A DNA stretch of 64,000 nucleotides from Micromonospora sp. KC723 (GCF_004348595.1 NZ_SMKD01000016.1:1-64000), one strand, 5' to 3'; positions 1 through 6,265 are shown, counted from the stretch's first letter. Program-made: numbers and translations. The notes: generated by a model from the sequence alone, not told the origin.

Positions 1-300
1 CGGTCCGCCGACGCCACCCGACCCGGCGACAACACCCCCCGGATCATCCACACGACAGGGGCAGTAAGTCATACCGGGCCAGGCGACCGAGCAGTCCCCG
101 GCTGGGGACGATCAAAAAGGTAACGGGGCACAAGATGCCGTCAAACATCGTCAACCGATGACCAGTCGTGGCAGCCCGAGACGCCGGGTGACCAGGCGTC
201 TGCACTGTTCTCGCTGGTAGACCGATCGTGGCTCTTAGTTCCGCTTCAACGTCTGATTTGGCTGCTCGGCGTGGACCAGGAGGTGTACTAGCCTGGCCCA
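1..300. other. gene-free left edge of the window
   Basis: I see no supportable coding region here. The only structure is a 7-bp inverted repeat (AGACGCC at 179-185, GGCGTCT at 195-201) with a 9-nt loop and no T-run. A purine-rich AGGAGG at 278-283 lies 17 nt before the next start codon, too far for a normal ribosome binding site, and the GTG inside it runs into a stop after two codons. Confidence 0.4.
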
Positions 301-696
301 GTGCCGAACGGCGACGAGGATGACGAGCTGGTGCTGGGCGCTCTGGCGTGTTACGAGCGCGCGGTGCACCGGGTGGCGCAGGACTTCGCCCGTCGGGGCG
401 CCGTCATTCAGCCGATGGGCGTGTACCTGGACTCCCTCGACGCCTTGCATGTGTGCTTCGGCAAGCGTGGGCAGGCGCACGTGGGCATCCTGGGCAGCCT
501 GCGTCCAACCGGCGAGCTGGAGCTGGCGGTTGTCGAGCTGGCCGACCTGCTGCAGGAAAAGGAGTTCGATGAGGGCGACACCGCCTGGCCCGGATGTCTG
601 CCCGGCCACTCGCATCCTCCAATCGCAGCCCTCGTCAACGGGTTTGCCTGCTGGCAATGCCCGCAGAATCACGCATCCGTCTTCCCGATCGGTTAG
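301..696 (+). CDS. hypothetical protein, 131 aa
   Basis: I do not recognise this protein and assign no function. It starts at GTG and has an acidic N-terminus (NGDEDDE), an amphipathic middle region and a C-terminal CWQC pair near residue 117 that could bind metal or form a disulfide. There is no signal peptide or membrane segment. The composition reads as a genuine protein, but overlapping frames are also open in this GC-rich stretch, so the reading frame is only likely. The start is uncertain because the closest good Shine-Dalgarno is 17 nt upstream; GTG at 331 is an alternative. It lies at the edge of an accessory region that ends in a tRNA-derived attachment site, so it may be island cargo. 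Confidence 0.5.
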   Translation: MPNGDEDDELVLGALACYERAVHRVAQDFARRGAVIQPMGVYLDSLDALHVCFGKRGQAHVGILGSLRPTGELELAVVELADLLQEKEFDEGDTAWPGCLPGHSHPPIAALVNGFACWQCPQNHASVFPIG

Positions 697-713
697 GCAG
701 TCGGCAGGTTGTC

Positions 714-735
714 GACAGCAACAGTGACAGCAACA
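714..735. repeat. short direct repeat, GACAGCAACA twice
   Basis: GACAGCAACA occurs at 714-723 and again at 726-735, a 12-bp period, in a non-coding stretch. It resembles the paired GTRCAGCA repeats that flank the tRNA-derived site at 2036-2079. By analogy with integrase arm-type sites it could be a recombinase or replication-protein binding site. This is inference; the repeat itself is directly visible. Confidence 0.35.
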
Positions 736-874
736 GGGGCTGAACAGCGGGAGCCGAAGCCAGCCGGCGGCGGATCAACGCCCGACGTCAGAGACGTGCG
801 CGGACGGGGCCGGACGGCGCGCCCAGAACTTACAAGCGAGGGGTCCAGGCCGCGCCGGTGACTGTAGGGAGGGC

Positions 875-1090
875 CTACTCGGCGACGAAGACGCCCACGC
901 CTGGCAGGGTCTCGGTCATCCCCTTGATCCGTAGCACCTGCATGGCGCGGTCGATCACGGGCTCGGTGACGCCGTAGTGCTCAATCAGCTCTCGACGGCT
1001 GGGCAGCTTGGAGCCTGGCGGGAACTCGCCTGACGAGATGCGTCCGGCAAGGTCATCGGCGATCTGCTCGTAGCGGTAACGCGGTGGCAC
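875..1090 (-). CDS. short GntR-family transcriptional regulator, 71 aa
   Basis: The 71 residues are almost entirely a GntR winged helix-turn-helix. They show the family pattern: YEQIADDLAGRI, then GEFPPGSKLPSRREL, then the recognition helix EHYGVTEPVIDRAM, and a wing ending in GVGVFV. No ligand-binding C-terminal domain follows, so it is a DNA-binding-only form. Such small GntR proteins are common on actinomycete integrative elements, where relatives such as KorSA control transfer genes. I chose GTG at 1090 because GAGGGG lies just upstream; a longer reading from GTG at 1114 adds eight residues. A 4-5-4 inverted repeat (GTAG/CTAC, 1117-1129) lies just upstream and could be its operator. Family is sure; role is inferred. 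Confidence 0.8.
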   Translation of the reverse strand: MPPRYRYEQIADDLAGRISSGEFPPGSKLPSRRELIEHYGVTEPVIDRAMQVLRIKGMTETLPGVGVFVAE

Positions 1091-1347
1091 GGTGTTCCCC
1101 TCGGTTGGCAACACGAGTAGACCACCTACGTCAGCCCTTGACTACCCAACGGTACCTATGGGGGGTTGCCGAGGAGGTCGATTCCCCCCGTTGGCGCTGT
1201 GGGCCGTCCTCGCCGGCGTGGATGTCCGGCGCATCCCCCGCGATCGGGCATCCACGCCTCCGGACACCTGCGGCACGAGGAGGCGGCAATGCGCCCTTCC
1301 AGTTCCCCAACGCGGCGGTTCGCGGCCCTGGCCGCTGTGGCGGGCCG

Positions 1348-1536
1348 ATGAAGCGGGTGTCGTACGACGAGTACGTCCTGGCCGTAGCGCTCACTCTCGC
1401 CCGTCGCCATCGGCCCGTGTGGTCCTGGCGGCACTGGCGACACATCTGCCGCTGCGGCGCGACCCTGCCGTGCCGAAGCCGCCACCGCATCCCGATCAAC
1501 CGCGGCCACTGGCCCAGCCAGGACGGCCCGCGATGA
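1348..1536 (+). CDS. small Arg/Cys-rich hypothetical protein (RVSYDEY type), copy 1
   Basis: A 62-aa basic protein starting MKRVSYDEY, with a Trp/His-rich middle (RPVWSWRHWRHIC) and CxC...C cysteines followed by HRIPINRGHWP. The Cys/His spacing could hold a metal, but I know no characterised family. Its TGA overlaps the ATG of the next gene (ATGA), so the two are translationally coupled. A closely related, frameshifted copy lies at 3575-3759 with the same motifs, which strongly supports that this is a real gene. Both copies sit just before a tRNA-derived attachment site, so the protein is probably part of a mobile-element module. Confidence 0.65.
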   Translation: MKRVSYDEYVLAVALTLARRHRPVWSWRHWRHICRCGATLPCRSRHRIPINRGHWPSQDGPR

Positions 1537-1751
1537 CCACTCACCACCCGGTCAAGCCGGCCTGGACGTGCGGCGGCTGTGCGGGGGAGTGGCCCTGCCA
1601 GACCCGCCACCGGGAGCTGCTGGCGGAGTACGACAAGGCCCCGGTGTTGCTTGCTCTCTACCTGGCCGCCCAGCTCGTTGACGCCGCCCAGGACCTGGCC
1701 CACGTCCCCGCCGGTCACCTGCACCACCGGTTCCTCGGCTGGACCCGGTGA
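1533..1751 (+). CDS. small CxxC hypothetical protein (CGGC type), copy 1
   Basis: A 72-aa protein that starts by ATGA overlap with the preceding gene. The N-terminus carries a CGGC motif and then WPCQTRHRELLAEYDKAPV, followed by an alpha-helical, alanine/leucine-rich C-terminus. The CGGC plus later Cys suggests zinc binding. A second version at 3932-4123 shares the CGGC, WPC, LRAEY and APVSLALHL features, so the family is genuine and duplicated. No catalytic domain can be seen. It lies between the RVSYDEY gene and a 57-aa gene, all three overlapping by 4 nt, in what reads as one operon of an integrated element. Confidence 0.65.
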   Translation: MTTHHPVKPAWTCGGCAGEWPCQTRHRELLAEYDKAPVLLALYLAAQLVDAAQDLAHVPAGHLHHRFLGWTR

Positions 1752-1921
1752 GCATCCTTCGGCCCGGGGACGAGAAGTTCCACTACAGCGACGGTTCCCA
1801 CAAGTGGATCCCGCCGGACCCTGACTACGACCAGGAGGTCTGGGACGAGCAGGTCCGCCAGCACAAGCAGGGCCACCTCAAGAACGAGCGCCCGAAGGTC
1901 CGCAGCCAGCGCCTCGTCTGA
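1748..1921 (+). CDS. small hypothetical protein, 57 aa
   Basis: A GTG-started frame of 57 residues overlapping the previous stop by GTGA. It is hydrophilic and charged: it begins MSILRPGDEKFHYSDGSHKW and continues with an acidic DPDYDQEVWDEQ stretch and a Lys/Arg-rich tail. There is no membrane segment and I recognise no domain. Tight coupling to two upstream small genes, and codon use typical of the GC-rich host, support a real gene. The second cassette (3575-4123) lacks it; a different 59-aa gene lies in the middle of that cassette. It ends 115 bp before the tRNA-derived site. Confidence 0.6.
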   Translation: MSILRPGDEKFHYSDGSHKWIPPDPDYDQEVWDEQVRQHKQGHLKNERPKVRSQRLV

Positions 1922-1929
1922 TGCCAGCA

Positions 1930-1950
1930 GTACAGCAGCGAAGTACAGCA
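1930..1950 (+). repeat. arm-type direct repeat, left of the attachment site
   Basis: Two GTACAGCA octamers with a 13-bp period. A near-identical 21-bp block (two mismatches) lies at 2128-2148 on the other side of the tRNA 3' end. Paired direct repeats flanking a tRNA core are what integrase arm-binding sites look like in actinomycete integrative elements. The sequence is seen; the role is inferred. Confidence 0.5.
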
Positions 1951-2035
1951 ACCGTGCCAGCCGAACCGGACCGAACAGCGCGTTATCAGGCCACTTGACC
2001 TCGCATCGAGCCCGGTGCAACCGGCTCGCCGAGAG

Positions 2036-2079
2036 TTCGCATCGAGGGGGTCAGGGGTTCAAATCCCCTCAGCTCCACC
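2036..2079 (+). other. tRNA-Ala 3' half, likely attachment site A
   Basis: This stretch is the 3' half of a tRNA. It has an anticodon loop TTCGCAT (CGC, Ala) at 2036-2042, the 3' anticodon strand CGAGG, a T-arm AGGGG/TTCAAAT/CCCCT at 2053-2069, an acceptor strand CAGCTCC at 2070-2076, then A and CC. The matching 5' half (GGGGCTG...) is absent upstream, so this is not a functional gene. Integrases that recombine at tRNA genes carry just such a 3' segment on the element. A 10-bp repeat TCGCATCGAG also lies at 2001-2010. A diverged second copy is at 4157-4192. Confidence 0.7.
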
Positions 2080-2085
2080 CAGTTC

Positions 2086-2120
2086 AAAGGCCGTTTCCGT
2101 GACTCGGGGACGGCCTTTTT
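2086..2120 (+). terminator. rho-independent terminator behind attachment site A
   Basis: AAAGGCCGT (2086-2094) pairs with ACGGCCTTT (2110-2118), closing a 15-nt loop and running into five Ts. Its place directly behind the tRNA 3' end suggests it was copied together with the tRNA. Confidence 0.75.
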
Positions 2121-2127
2121 CGATCTT

Positions 2128-2148
2128 GTGCAGCAGCGGAGTACAGCA
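2128..2148 (+). repeat. arm-type direct repeat, right of the attachment site
   Basis: A 21-bp block with two GTRCAGCA octamers, matching 1930-1950 at 19 of 21 positions. With that copy it brackets the tRNA-derived core and its terminator. Confidence 0.5.
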
Positions 2149-2163
2149 GCAGTTGTCGAACAG

Positions 2164-3453
2164 TTATGCCTCGCCGGTTTCGCCACTACTGAGACGGCTC
2201 ATGAGCTTGCTCCCTAGGTCCCAGGACGGGTCTTGCAAGCTCTCAACTAGGCAAGTGAGGCTGAAGGCGAGGGGCCAGGAAACTGCGTGCCGATATGTAG
2301 GCGGAAGAAGGTCGAGCGGCTCTACCGCCGACCAGTCACGGACTGAGGGAAACCGTATGGCCGCTACGTCGCCCACGAAAGAACGCTCATCAGGCCGAAT
2401 CGGCTTCCGCAGGACTTGATCTGCTGATTTGTTCAGCAGCGCGAGTGCGCAAAACTCGGGCATTGCTCCTCTGCTTACCCACCTGCCATAGCCAATCACC
2501 TCGGCCTCGCCTGCTAGGTCTTCCTGCTCGAGGTGGCACTCCTCGCGAAGTTCCCTAAGTGCCCCGCTCAGGATCGTTCGCTGAAGACTGCTAGCTCCGG
2601 CGCCCGCTAGATCACGAGGCTCCAAAGCGCCTGAGCCCGACGGGGCAACCAGGCCAGGGCTGCCCGCGACGTCAAGAGTCTGACACACCACGAGCAACTT
2701 ACCTTCGGTCGTGAACGCCAGGACGGAGACGCCAACAACGTTTGCGAGCCTGCTGAGCGACAGGTTCCGCAGGTTTCCTCGGCTATCGAAGATCAAGCTA
2801 CGGCCATGAAGCAGAGGTTCTTGACGGCCAACTTCGCCGACATCGTAGGGTGACAACAAGTTCGTGGAGACGAAGTCGTAGTACCCAACAGGGCGAAAGA
2901 CTGCAGGACTCTTCGGTGCGTTGGGGATGTCAGCATCCAGTCCTAGCGTCATCCCATTGAACATCATGGACTGCCGCAGGCGGTGAGACAAGAACAACAA
3001 CGAGAACTTCTCGATATGGGGATGGAGCGTGAACGGTTCCTGGTTGACTTTAACCGGGATCAGATTGTTGCGTAGAAACTCCGTTTCCCGAACCATCTGG
3101 ATGCCTACGTCTCGAGGTGTGCGGACGACTCGGCCAGCCTTTTCGTGTCCTGACAACAGGTCGCGATAGTCATCCGCTTCCCGTCGCTGAAAGCGGATTT
3201 TCCGAGCTTGACGCACGTTTGAAAGTACTTCGGTGGTGGACACGATGATACCGGCGAGCGCGGCGACGACGCTAACTGCGGTCGGCGGATTGCTGAACGC
3301 AGTTGCTGCTCCCAGAGCGGTAAGGCTGATGCCCATTGCTGTTACCTGGTAGCGCCGCACGATCCGCCGGCCTATATAGAGACTGGCTTTCAACCGCGTC
3401 GTTGCCTTCCACACGAGAGACTCACTCCCAACGCTTTGCTCAGTACGAGGCAT
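2164..3453 (-). CDS. two-helix membrane protein with C-terminal Nudix domain
   Basis: A 429-aa protein read from ATG 3453. Residues about 15-35 form a basic helix. Two hydrophobic segments follow (about 37-54 and 58-78), then a charged helix with EADDYRDLL near 93-100. That layout resembles the SLATT-type two-TM domains known from nucleotide-signalling conflict systems. Residues 240-345 carry a divergent Nudix fold: G286, then REL-x-EE at 300-305 is kept, while the usual Glu eight residues before the Arg (Arg292 here) and the Gly after EE (His307) are not. A conserved-looking tail (about 350-410) follows. Base composition is clearly lower in GC than the neighbours, and it lies alone between two tRNA-derived attachment sites, so it is probably acquired cargo. 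A membrane-tethered nucleotide hydrolase is plausible; substrate unknown. Confidence 0.7.
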   Translation of the reverse strand: MPRTEQSVGSESLVWKATTRLKASLYIGRRIVRRYQVTAMGISLTALGAATAFSNPPTAVSVVAALAGIIVSTTEVLSNVRQARKIRFQRREADDYRDLLSGHEKAGRVVRTPRDVGIQMVRETEFLRNNLIPVKVNQEPFTLHPHIEKFSLLFLSHRLRQSMMFNGMTLGLDADIPNAPKSPAVFRPVGYYDFVSTNLLSPYDVGEVGRQEPLLHGRSLIFDSRGNLRNLSLSRLANVVGVSVLAFTTEGKLLVVCQTLDVAGSPGLVAPSGSGALEPRDLAGAGASSLQRTILSGALRELREECHLEQEDLAGEAEVIGYGRWVSRGAMPEFCALALLNKSADQVLRKPIRPDERSFVGDVAAIRFPSVRDWSAVEPLDLLPPTYRHAVSWPLAFSLTCLVESLQDPSWDLGSKLMSRLSSGETGEA

Positions 3454-3574
3454 GCCCAAGCGGCACAGATAGATGGTGTGGGGTGCCGTCAAGCAGCGGT
3501 TGGAACATGTCAGGCGCTGGCCCCTCAGATCAGAGGGCGAGGAGGTCGCCCTCGTGAGCGACGAGGGAGGGCGC

Positions 3575-3759
3575 GTGCGGCGTGTCTCGTACGACGAGTA
3601 CCTGTCGGCCACCGCGTTGACTTTCGCCGGCGGCATCGGCCGGTGTGGTCGTGGCAGCACTGGCGGCGCATCTGCCGGTGTGGTGCCGACCTGCCCTGCC
3701 GCACCCGGCACCGCGTTCCGATCAACCGGGGCCACTGGCCGCGGGAGGGTGTGCGGTGA
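3575..3759 (+). pseudogene. frameshifted RVSYDEY protein, copy 2
   Basis: This is the second version of the gene at 1348-1536. It begins at GTG 3575 behind a GGGAGG ribosome binding site and reads VRRVSYDEYLSATALTFA. The frame is then lost near 3626-3629, where one C is missing from a C run; adding it restores RRHRPVWSW...CRCGADLPC...HRVPINRGHWP to a TGA at 3759. That stop overlaps the GTG of the next gene. Either the gene is inactivated by a 1-bp deletion or the base is a sequencing error; downstream coupling is otherwise intact. Confidence 0.65.
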
Positions 3760-3935
3760 CCGGCTGTCCGGAGCGGGTGATCCTGGCGGTGCACGTGCCG
3801 GGGCTCGACGGCATGTGCGTCGGCTGCCGGGCGTGGTGGGCGCGGCTGGCGCCGTACCCGTGCTGGCAGGTGGACTGGGCGACCAGCCGGCAGGCGCGCG
3901 CGAGCGTCGCCCGGTTCCTGGGCGGTGTGCGGTGA
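3756..3935 (+). CDS. small Cys/Trp-rich hypothetical protein, 59 aa
   Basis: A 59-aa frame starting by GTGA overlap with the broken gene upstream and ending by overlap with the next start. It contains C-x-G-C-R-x-W-W around residue 24 and PCWQVDWATS near 38, so three cysteines and several tryptophans in a short chain, possibly a small metal-binding fold. I recognise no family. The first cassette (1348-1921) has no equivalent between its two shared genes. Tight overlaps on both sides argue for a real gene in a three-gene operon. Confidence 0.6.
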   Translation: MTGCPERVILAVHVPGLDGMCVGCRAWWARLAPYPCWQVDWATSRQARASVARFLGGVR

Positions 3936-4123
3936 GCACTCACGGACCGGTGCTGCCGGTGTGGAGCTGCGGCGGCTGTGATCTGCCCTGGCCCTGCCCC
4001 GACCGCAGGCGCAAGCTACGCGCGGAGTATGCCGACGCGCCGGTGTCGCTGGCTCTCCACCTCGGCTCCTACCTCGTCCATCCCACCGCGACGAGCCTCA
4101 GCAGGCCGGATGACCTCGGATGA
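3932..4123 (+). CDS. small CxxC hypothetical protein (CGGC type), copy 2
   Basis: A 63-aa protein starting at GTG within the preceding stop. It shares with the 72-aa protein at 1533-1751 the order CGGC, WPC, RRKLRAEYADAPVSLALHL, then a divergent tail. The duplication in two cassettes, each directly before a tRNA-Ala 3' fragment, suggests this family belongs to the attachment end of a class of integrative elements. The cysteines suggest zinc binding; no activity can be assigned. Confidence 0.65.
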   Translation: MSTHGPVLPVWSCGGCDLPWPCPDRRRKLRAEYADAPVSLALHLGSYLVHPTATSLSRPDDLG

Positions 4124-4156
4124 CACCCGATCCGGCCGGCTCGCCGCCGCTCGCAA

Positions 4157-4192
4157 GGGGGTCAGGGGTTGAAGTTCCCTCAGCTCCACCCA
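4157..4192 (+). other. diverged tRNA-Ala 3' end, likely attachment site B
   Basis: These 36 bp match 2046-2081 with three substitutions (33 of 36). The T-arm is damaged: the loop reads TTGAAGT and the 3' strand TCCCT, while the acceptor strand CAGCTCC and the following ACCCA are intact. Upstream, the anticodon-loop remnant CTCGCAA is followed directly by GGGGG, so the 3' anticodon strand is lost. It reads as an older, decaying attachment site, one element-length (2.1 kb) from site A. Confidence 0.65.
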
Positions 4193-4199
4193 TATTGCC

Positions 4200-4225
4200 A
4201 ATGACCAGCGGAAACGCTGGTCATT
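4200..4225. terminator. perfect GAAA-tetraloop hairpin
   Basis: AATGACCAGCG (4200-4210), loop GAAA, CGCTGGTCATT (4215-4225): an 11-bp perfect stem with a stable tetraloop, followed by GATTGTTTGG. It lies directly after attachment site B and meets the end of the integrase remnant, so it can serve both strands. Confidence 0.65.
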
Positions 4226-4586
4226 GATTGTTTGGCGCAGATCCGGCACAATCCAGCCCGGGAAGTGTCACCCCAGAGCGGTTACCCGCAGCCTCCTGAG
4301 GCGCCGTGCTGACGGTGTTTCGGCGACGCTTCTTCTTGGGCCACCAGTGCACGTAGGTCTCCAGCATGATTCGCATGCCGGAGTGCCGTAGGGCGCGTTC
4401 TGCGCGTCCGTCGGGTCGGCATCTGAGGATCAGGCGAGCCGCGAAGTGGTGCCACAGGGAGTGCAACGTGCTTTCCTCGGGCCAGCCCGCCGCCTTACGC
4501 CAACCACGCCACAGGTGGGACCAGCGCTGATCATGGATCCGTCTGCCCTGTTCGTCGGTGAACAGCAGCGGGACACGCGACGTTGA
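4221..4586 (-). pseudogene. C-terminal remnant of a tyrosine recombinase (integrase)
   Basis: Read on the minus strand from about 4577, the frame gives LLFTDEQGRRIHDQRWSHLW, then a short linker, then LHSLWHHFAARLIL and a final TYVHWWPKKKRRR. This is the end of a phage-type integrase: the H-x-x-R-H box followed by the H...Y segment carrying the nucleophile tyrosine (TYVHWWP). The box reads HSLWH, so the catalytic Arg is replaced by Trp, and no N-terminal half, core-binding domain or start codon is present upstream. It is therefore a dead fragment. It abuts attachment site B, the normal place for an integrase gene on such elements. Confidence 0.75.
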
Positions 4587-4624
4587 GTGAAGGTGCCTTC
4601 TTCTCTACAGTGGACGATATCACA

Positions 4625-5029
4625 ATGCGGAAGAGGTGGCAGGTGAGTCGTCGTGGGCAGTACCGTCGGCCGAATCTTCACAACAATCGTCCGCCTATGT
4701 GGGCGATTGTTGCCGTCGCGCTGGCGGGTCTGACATATCTTGTCTGGAATGGCACCGTTCGTGCTGCTGGCTTCGTTGAACTCCTCGGCACTCTGGCGGG
4801 TATCGTCTGTATAGGTGGTGTGGCGGTTTTTGTTCTGTGGATGCTTGCCGTGGCCGCTCGATCTTACGTTCGGAACTATAGAATCGCCATCCCGGCAACT
4901 GCCGGTTTCGCGCTCGTCGGCACCATGCTGTGGCAAGTGTTCAGCGGACTGGGGCCAGGCGGGAAGTTCGTAATGGTCGCTGTTCTTTTTGTTTTGTTCT
5001 TTGTCGTTCTTTCCATTCTGCAGAATTAA
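4625..5029 (+). CDS. hypothetical four-helix membrane protein
   Basis: A 134-aa protein, from ATG 4625, with a short basic N-terminus (RKRW...RRGQYRR) and about four hydrophobic segments: MWAIVAVALAGLTYLVW, a Gly/Val-rich span around FVELLGTLAGIVC, IPATAGFALVGTMLW and a very hydrophobic C-terminal FVMVAVLFVLFF. I recognise no family. The composition is AT-richer than the chromosome around it, like the Nudix gene, suggesting recent transfer. It begins where the integrase remnant is lost, so it may have interrupted or replaced that gene. A TTG at 4583 would extend it by 14 residues; the ribosome binding site is weak for both. Confidence 0.55.
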   Translation: MRKRWQVSRRGQYRRPNLHNNRPPMWAIVAVALAGLTYLVWNGTVRAAGFVELLGTLAGIVCIGGVAVFVLWMLAVAARSYVRNYRIAIPATAGFALVGTMLWQVFSGLGPGGKFVMVAVLFVLFFVVLSILQN

Positions 5030-5365
5030 TGGTCGAAGTGACTGGCGGGTCGTTTCGCCACGATCGGCAAGTCGCGGTAAGCCCTCTCGCCCGCATCATG
5101 AGTTGCCTGTGTGGTCCCGCTGCCCAGGGCGCAGGAATCGGTTGGCGGCTTGCCCGGCGGATCGCAAGACGATCATGCATATACCGTGCTGAGTGGTGCA
5201 GACGAGGCTAGGGTGGCCAGCCGGGACTGAGGCGCACCACTCGTGATCTGCTGGTAACGGGAAGCGGTCAACTGGGGTCCGCATGATCATTGGACGCAGA
5301 TCCGGCACAACCGAGCCCGGACACGGGTGTAGAACGCCGTGAGGCGTTGACGGTTCCTGCCCTGG
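5030..5365. other. gene-free right part of the accessory island
   Basis: No gene is supported in these 336 bp. At 5292-5318 a stretch (core GCAGATCCGGCACAA) matches 4234-4262, the last codons of the integrase remnant, pointing to a second, shorter integrase tail or a duplicated element end. To its right, composition returns to that of the chromosome, so the island boundary probably lies near 5.3 kb. Confidence 0.4.
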
Positions 5366-6139
5366 TCAGAAGCCGGTCCTGCCCAATTCCGGGCGATCGC
5401 TAACCGGCTCCCGGCGTTTGTGGGCGGGCGCTTGCCCGGCATGGTGGCCCCGGGCGCGGGGCGCAGACGTCCAATGCTGCTCGTGGAGGCGCTCGAAGCC
5501 GTCGAGAAGGAGATCGAGCGCGAACTCGAACTCGAACTGGTCGTCACAGCCCGACCCGACGACCGACGTGTCCTCGTGGGCCGCCGCCATGGCGATCTCC
5601 GCGAGGTGGGGGTAGGTCGATGTCAGCTCGCGGGCCACGACGGTCGAATCGGCCGGCGCGGCTTGGGGGGTGAAGAGCTCCTGCGTGAAGCCCAGGATCC
5701 GGCTGCCCATGGCGTGCACGACGTGGTGGGTGAGGTCGGCCGAGAAACCGCCGGTCCGGAACGCGCCGATCATCGCGTCCAGGTACGCGAGCACTGCCGG
5801 TGTCGGGACCTGGCGCGTCTCGATCGCCCGCGACGCCCACGGGTGCCGCAGCATGGTCCGCCGCGCCGCGAGAATCCGCTGCCGGATCGCAGCCTTCCAG
5901 TCGGTGCCGTCCTCCGGTGGGTCGATCTCGCGGACGACGACGTCGATCATGCCGTCGAGCAGCTCGTCCTTGTTCGTCACATGCTTGTACAGCGCCATCG
6001 GCACGACGCCGAGCTCCTGGGCGAGCTTGCGCATGCTGAGCGACTCGATCCCGATGTCGTCGGCCAGGGTGACGGCTGTGCGGAGCACCCGGTCCCGGTT
6101 CAGGGGGACACGGCGCAGCGTTTCCGTCTGCTCGGCCAT
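5366..6139 (-). CDS. TetR-family repressor with TetR_C-type ligand domain
   Basis: A 257-aa regulator. Residues about 15-60 form the TetR helix-turn-helix (IESLSMRKLAQELGVVPMALYKHVTNKDELL). The alpha-helical remainder resembles the tetracycline-repressor C-terminal class, with an acidic EFEFALDLLLDGFERL helix near 220. ATG 6139 is chosen because the HTH begins shortly after it; the longer frame to 6238 would run through the promoter. It is divergent from an oxidoreductase gene, and two copies of a GGTGTACG-CGTACACC-type palindrome lie between them, so it very likely represses that gene and itself and responds to a small lipophilic ligand. Confidence 0.9.
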   Translation of the reverse strand: MAEQTETLRRVPLNRDRVLRTAVTLADDIGIESLSMRKLAQELGVVPMALYKHVTNKDELLDGMIDVVVREIDPPEDGTDWKAAIRQRILAARRTMLRHPWASRAIETRQVPTPAVLAYLDAMIGAFRTGGFSADLTHHVVHAMGSRILGFTQELFTPQAAPADSTVVARELTSTYPHLAEIAMAAAHEDTSVVGSGCDDQFEFEFALDLLLDGFERLHEQHWTSAPRARGHHAGQAPAHKRREPVSDRPELGRTGF

Positions 6140-6181
6140 CGGCCCGCCTTTCCCTCGTGTGACGGGTCGACGATATCGCCC

Positions 6182-6240
6182 TTGACAGGTGTACGGCGTA
6201 CGCCTACCGTCGAGATAGTGATGGTGTACGTCGTACACCT
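6182..6240 (+). promoter_or_regulatory. promoter with two TetR-type operators
   Basis: TTGACA (6182-6187), a 17-bp spacer and TACCGT (6205-6210) form a good housekeeping promoter reading toward the oxidoreductase. A 19-bp imperfect palindrome (6187-6205) fills the spacer, and a perfect one, GGTGTACG-T-CGTACACC (6223-6239), lies 35 bp further between promoter and gene. Binding of the divergent TetR protein to both would block transcription. Sites are seen; regulator assignment is by position. Confidence 0.7.
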
Positions 6241-6265
6241 ATGTGTTGGTCGGAAGGGGCAGGCG

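Noticed and set aside
2000-2080. Complete tRNA-Ala gene
   Set aside because: Only the 3' half folds; no GGGGCTG acceptor strand, D-arm or 5' anticodon strand is present upstream.
1986-2186. Minus-strand ORF containing WVELRGFEPLTPSMRT
   Set aside because: This is the antisense translation of the tRNA-Ala 3' end, a well-known annotation artefact, not a protein.
5420-6265. Long N-terminal extension of the oxidoreductase frame
   Set aside because: It is antisense to the TetR gene and crosses the promoter and operators; the enzyme family starts at 6266.
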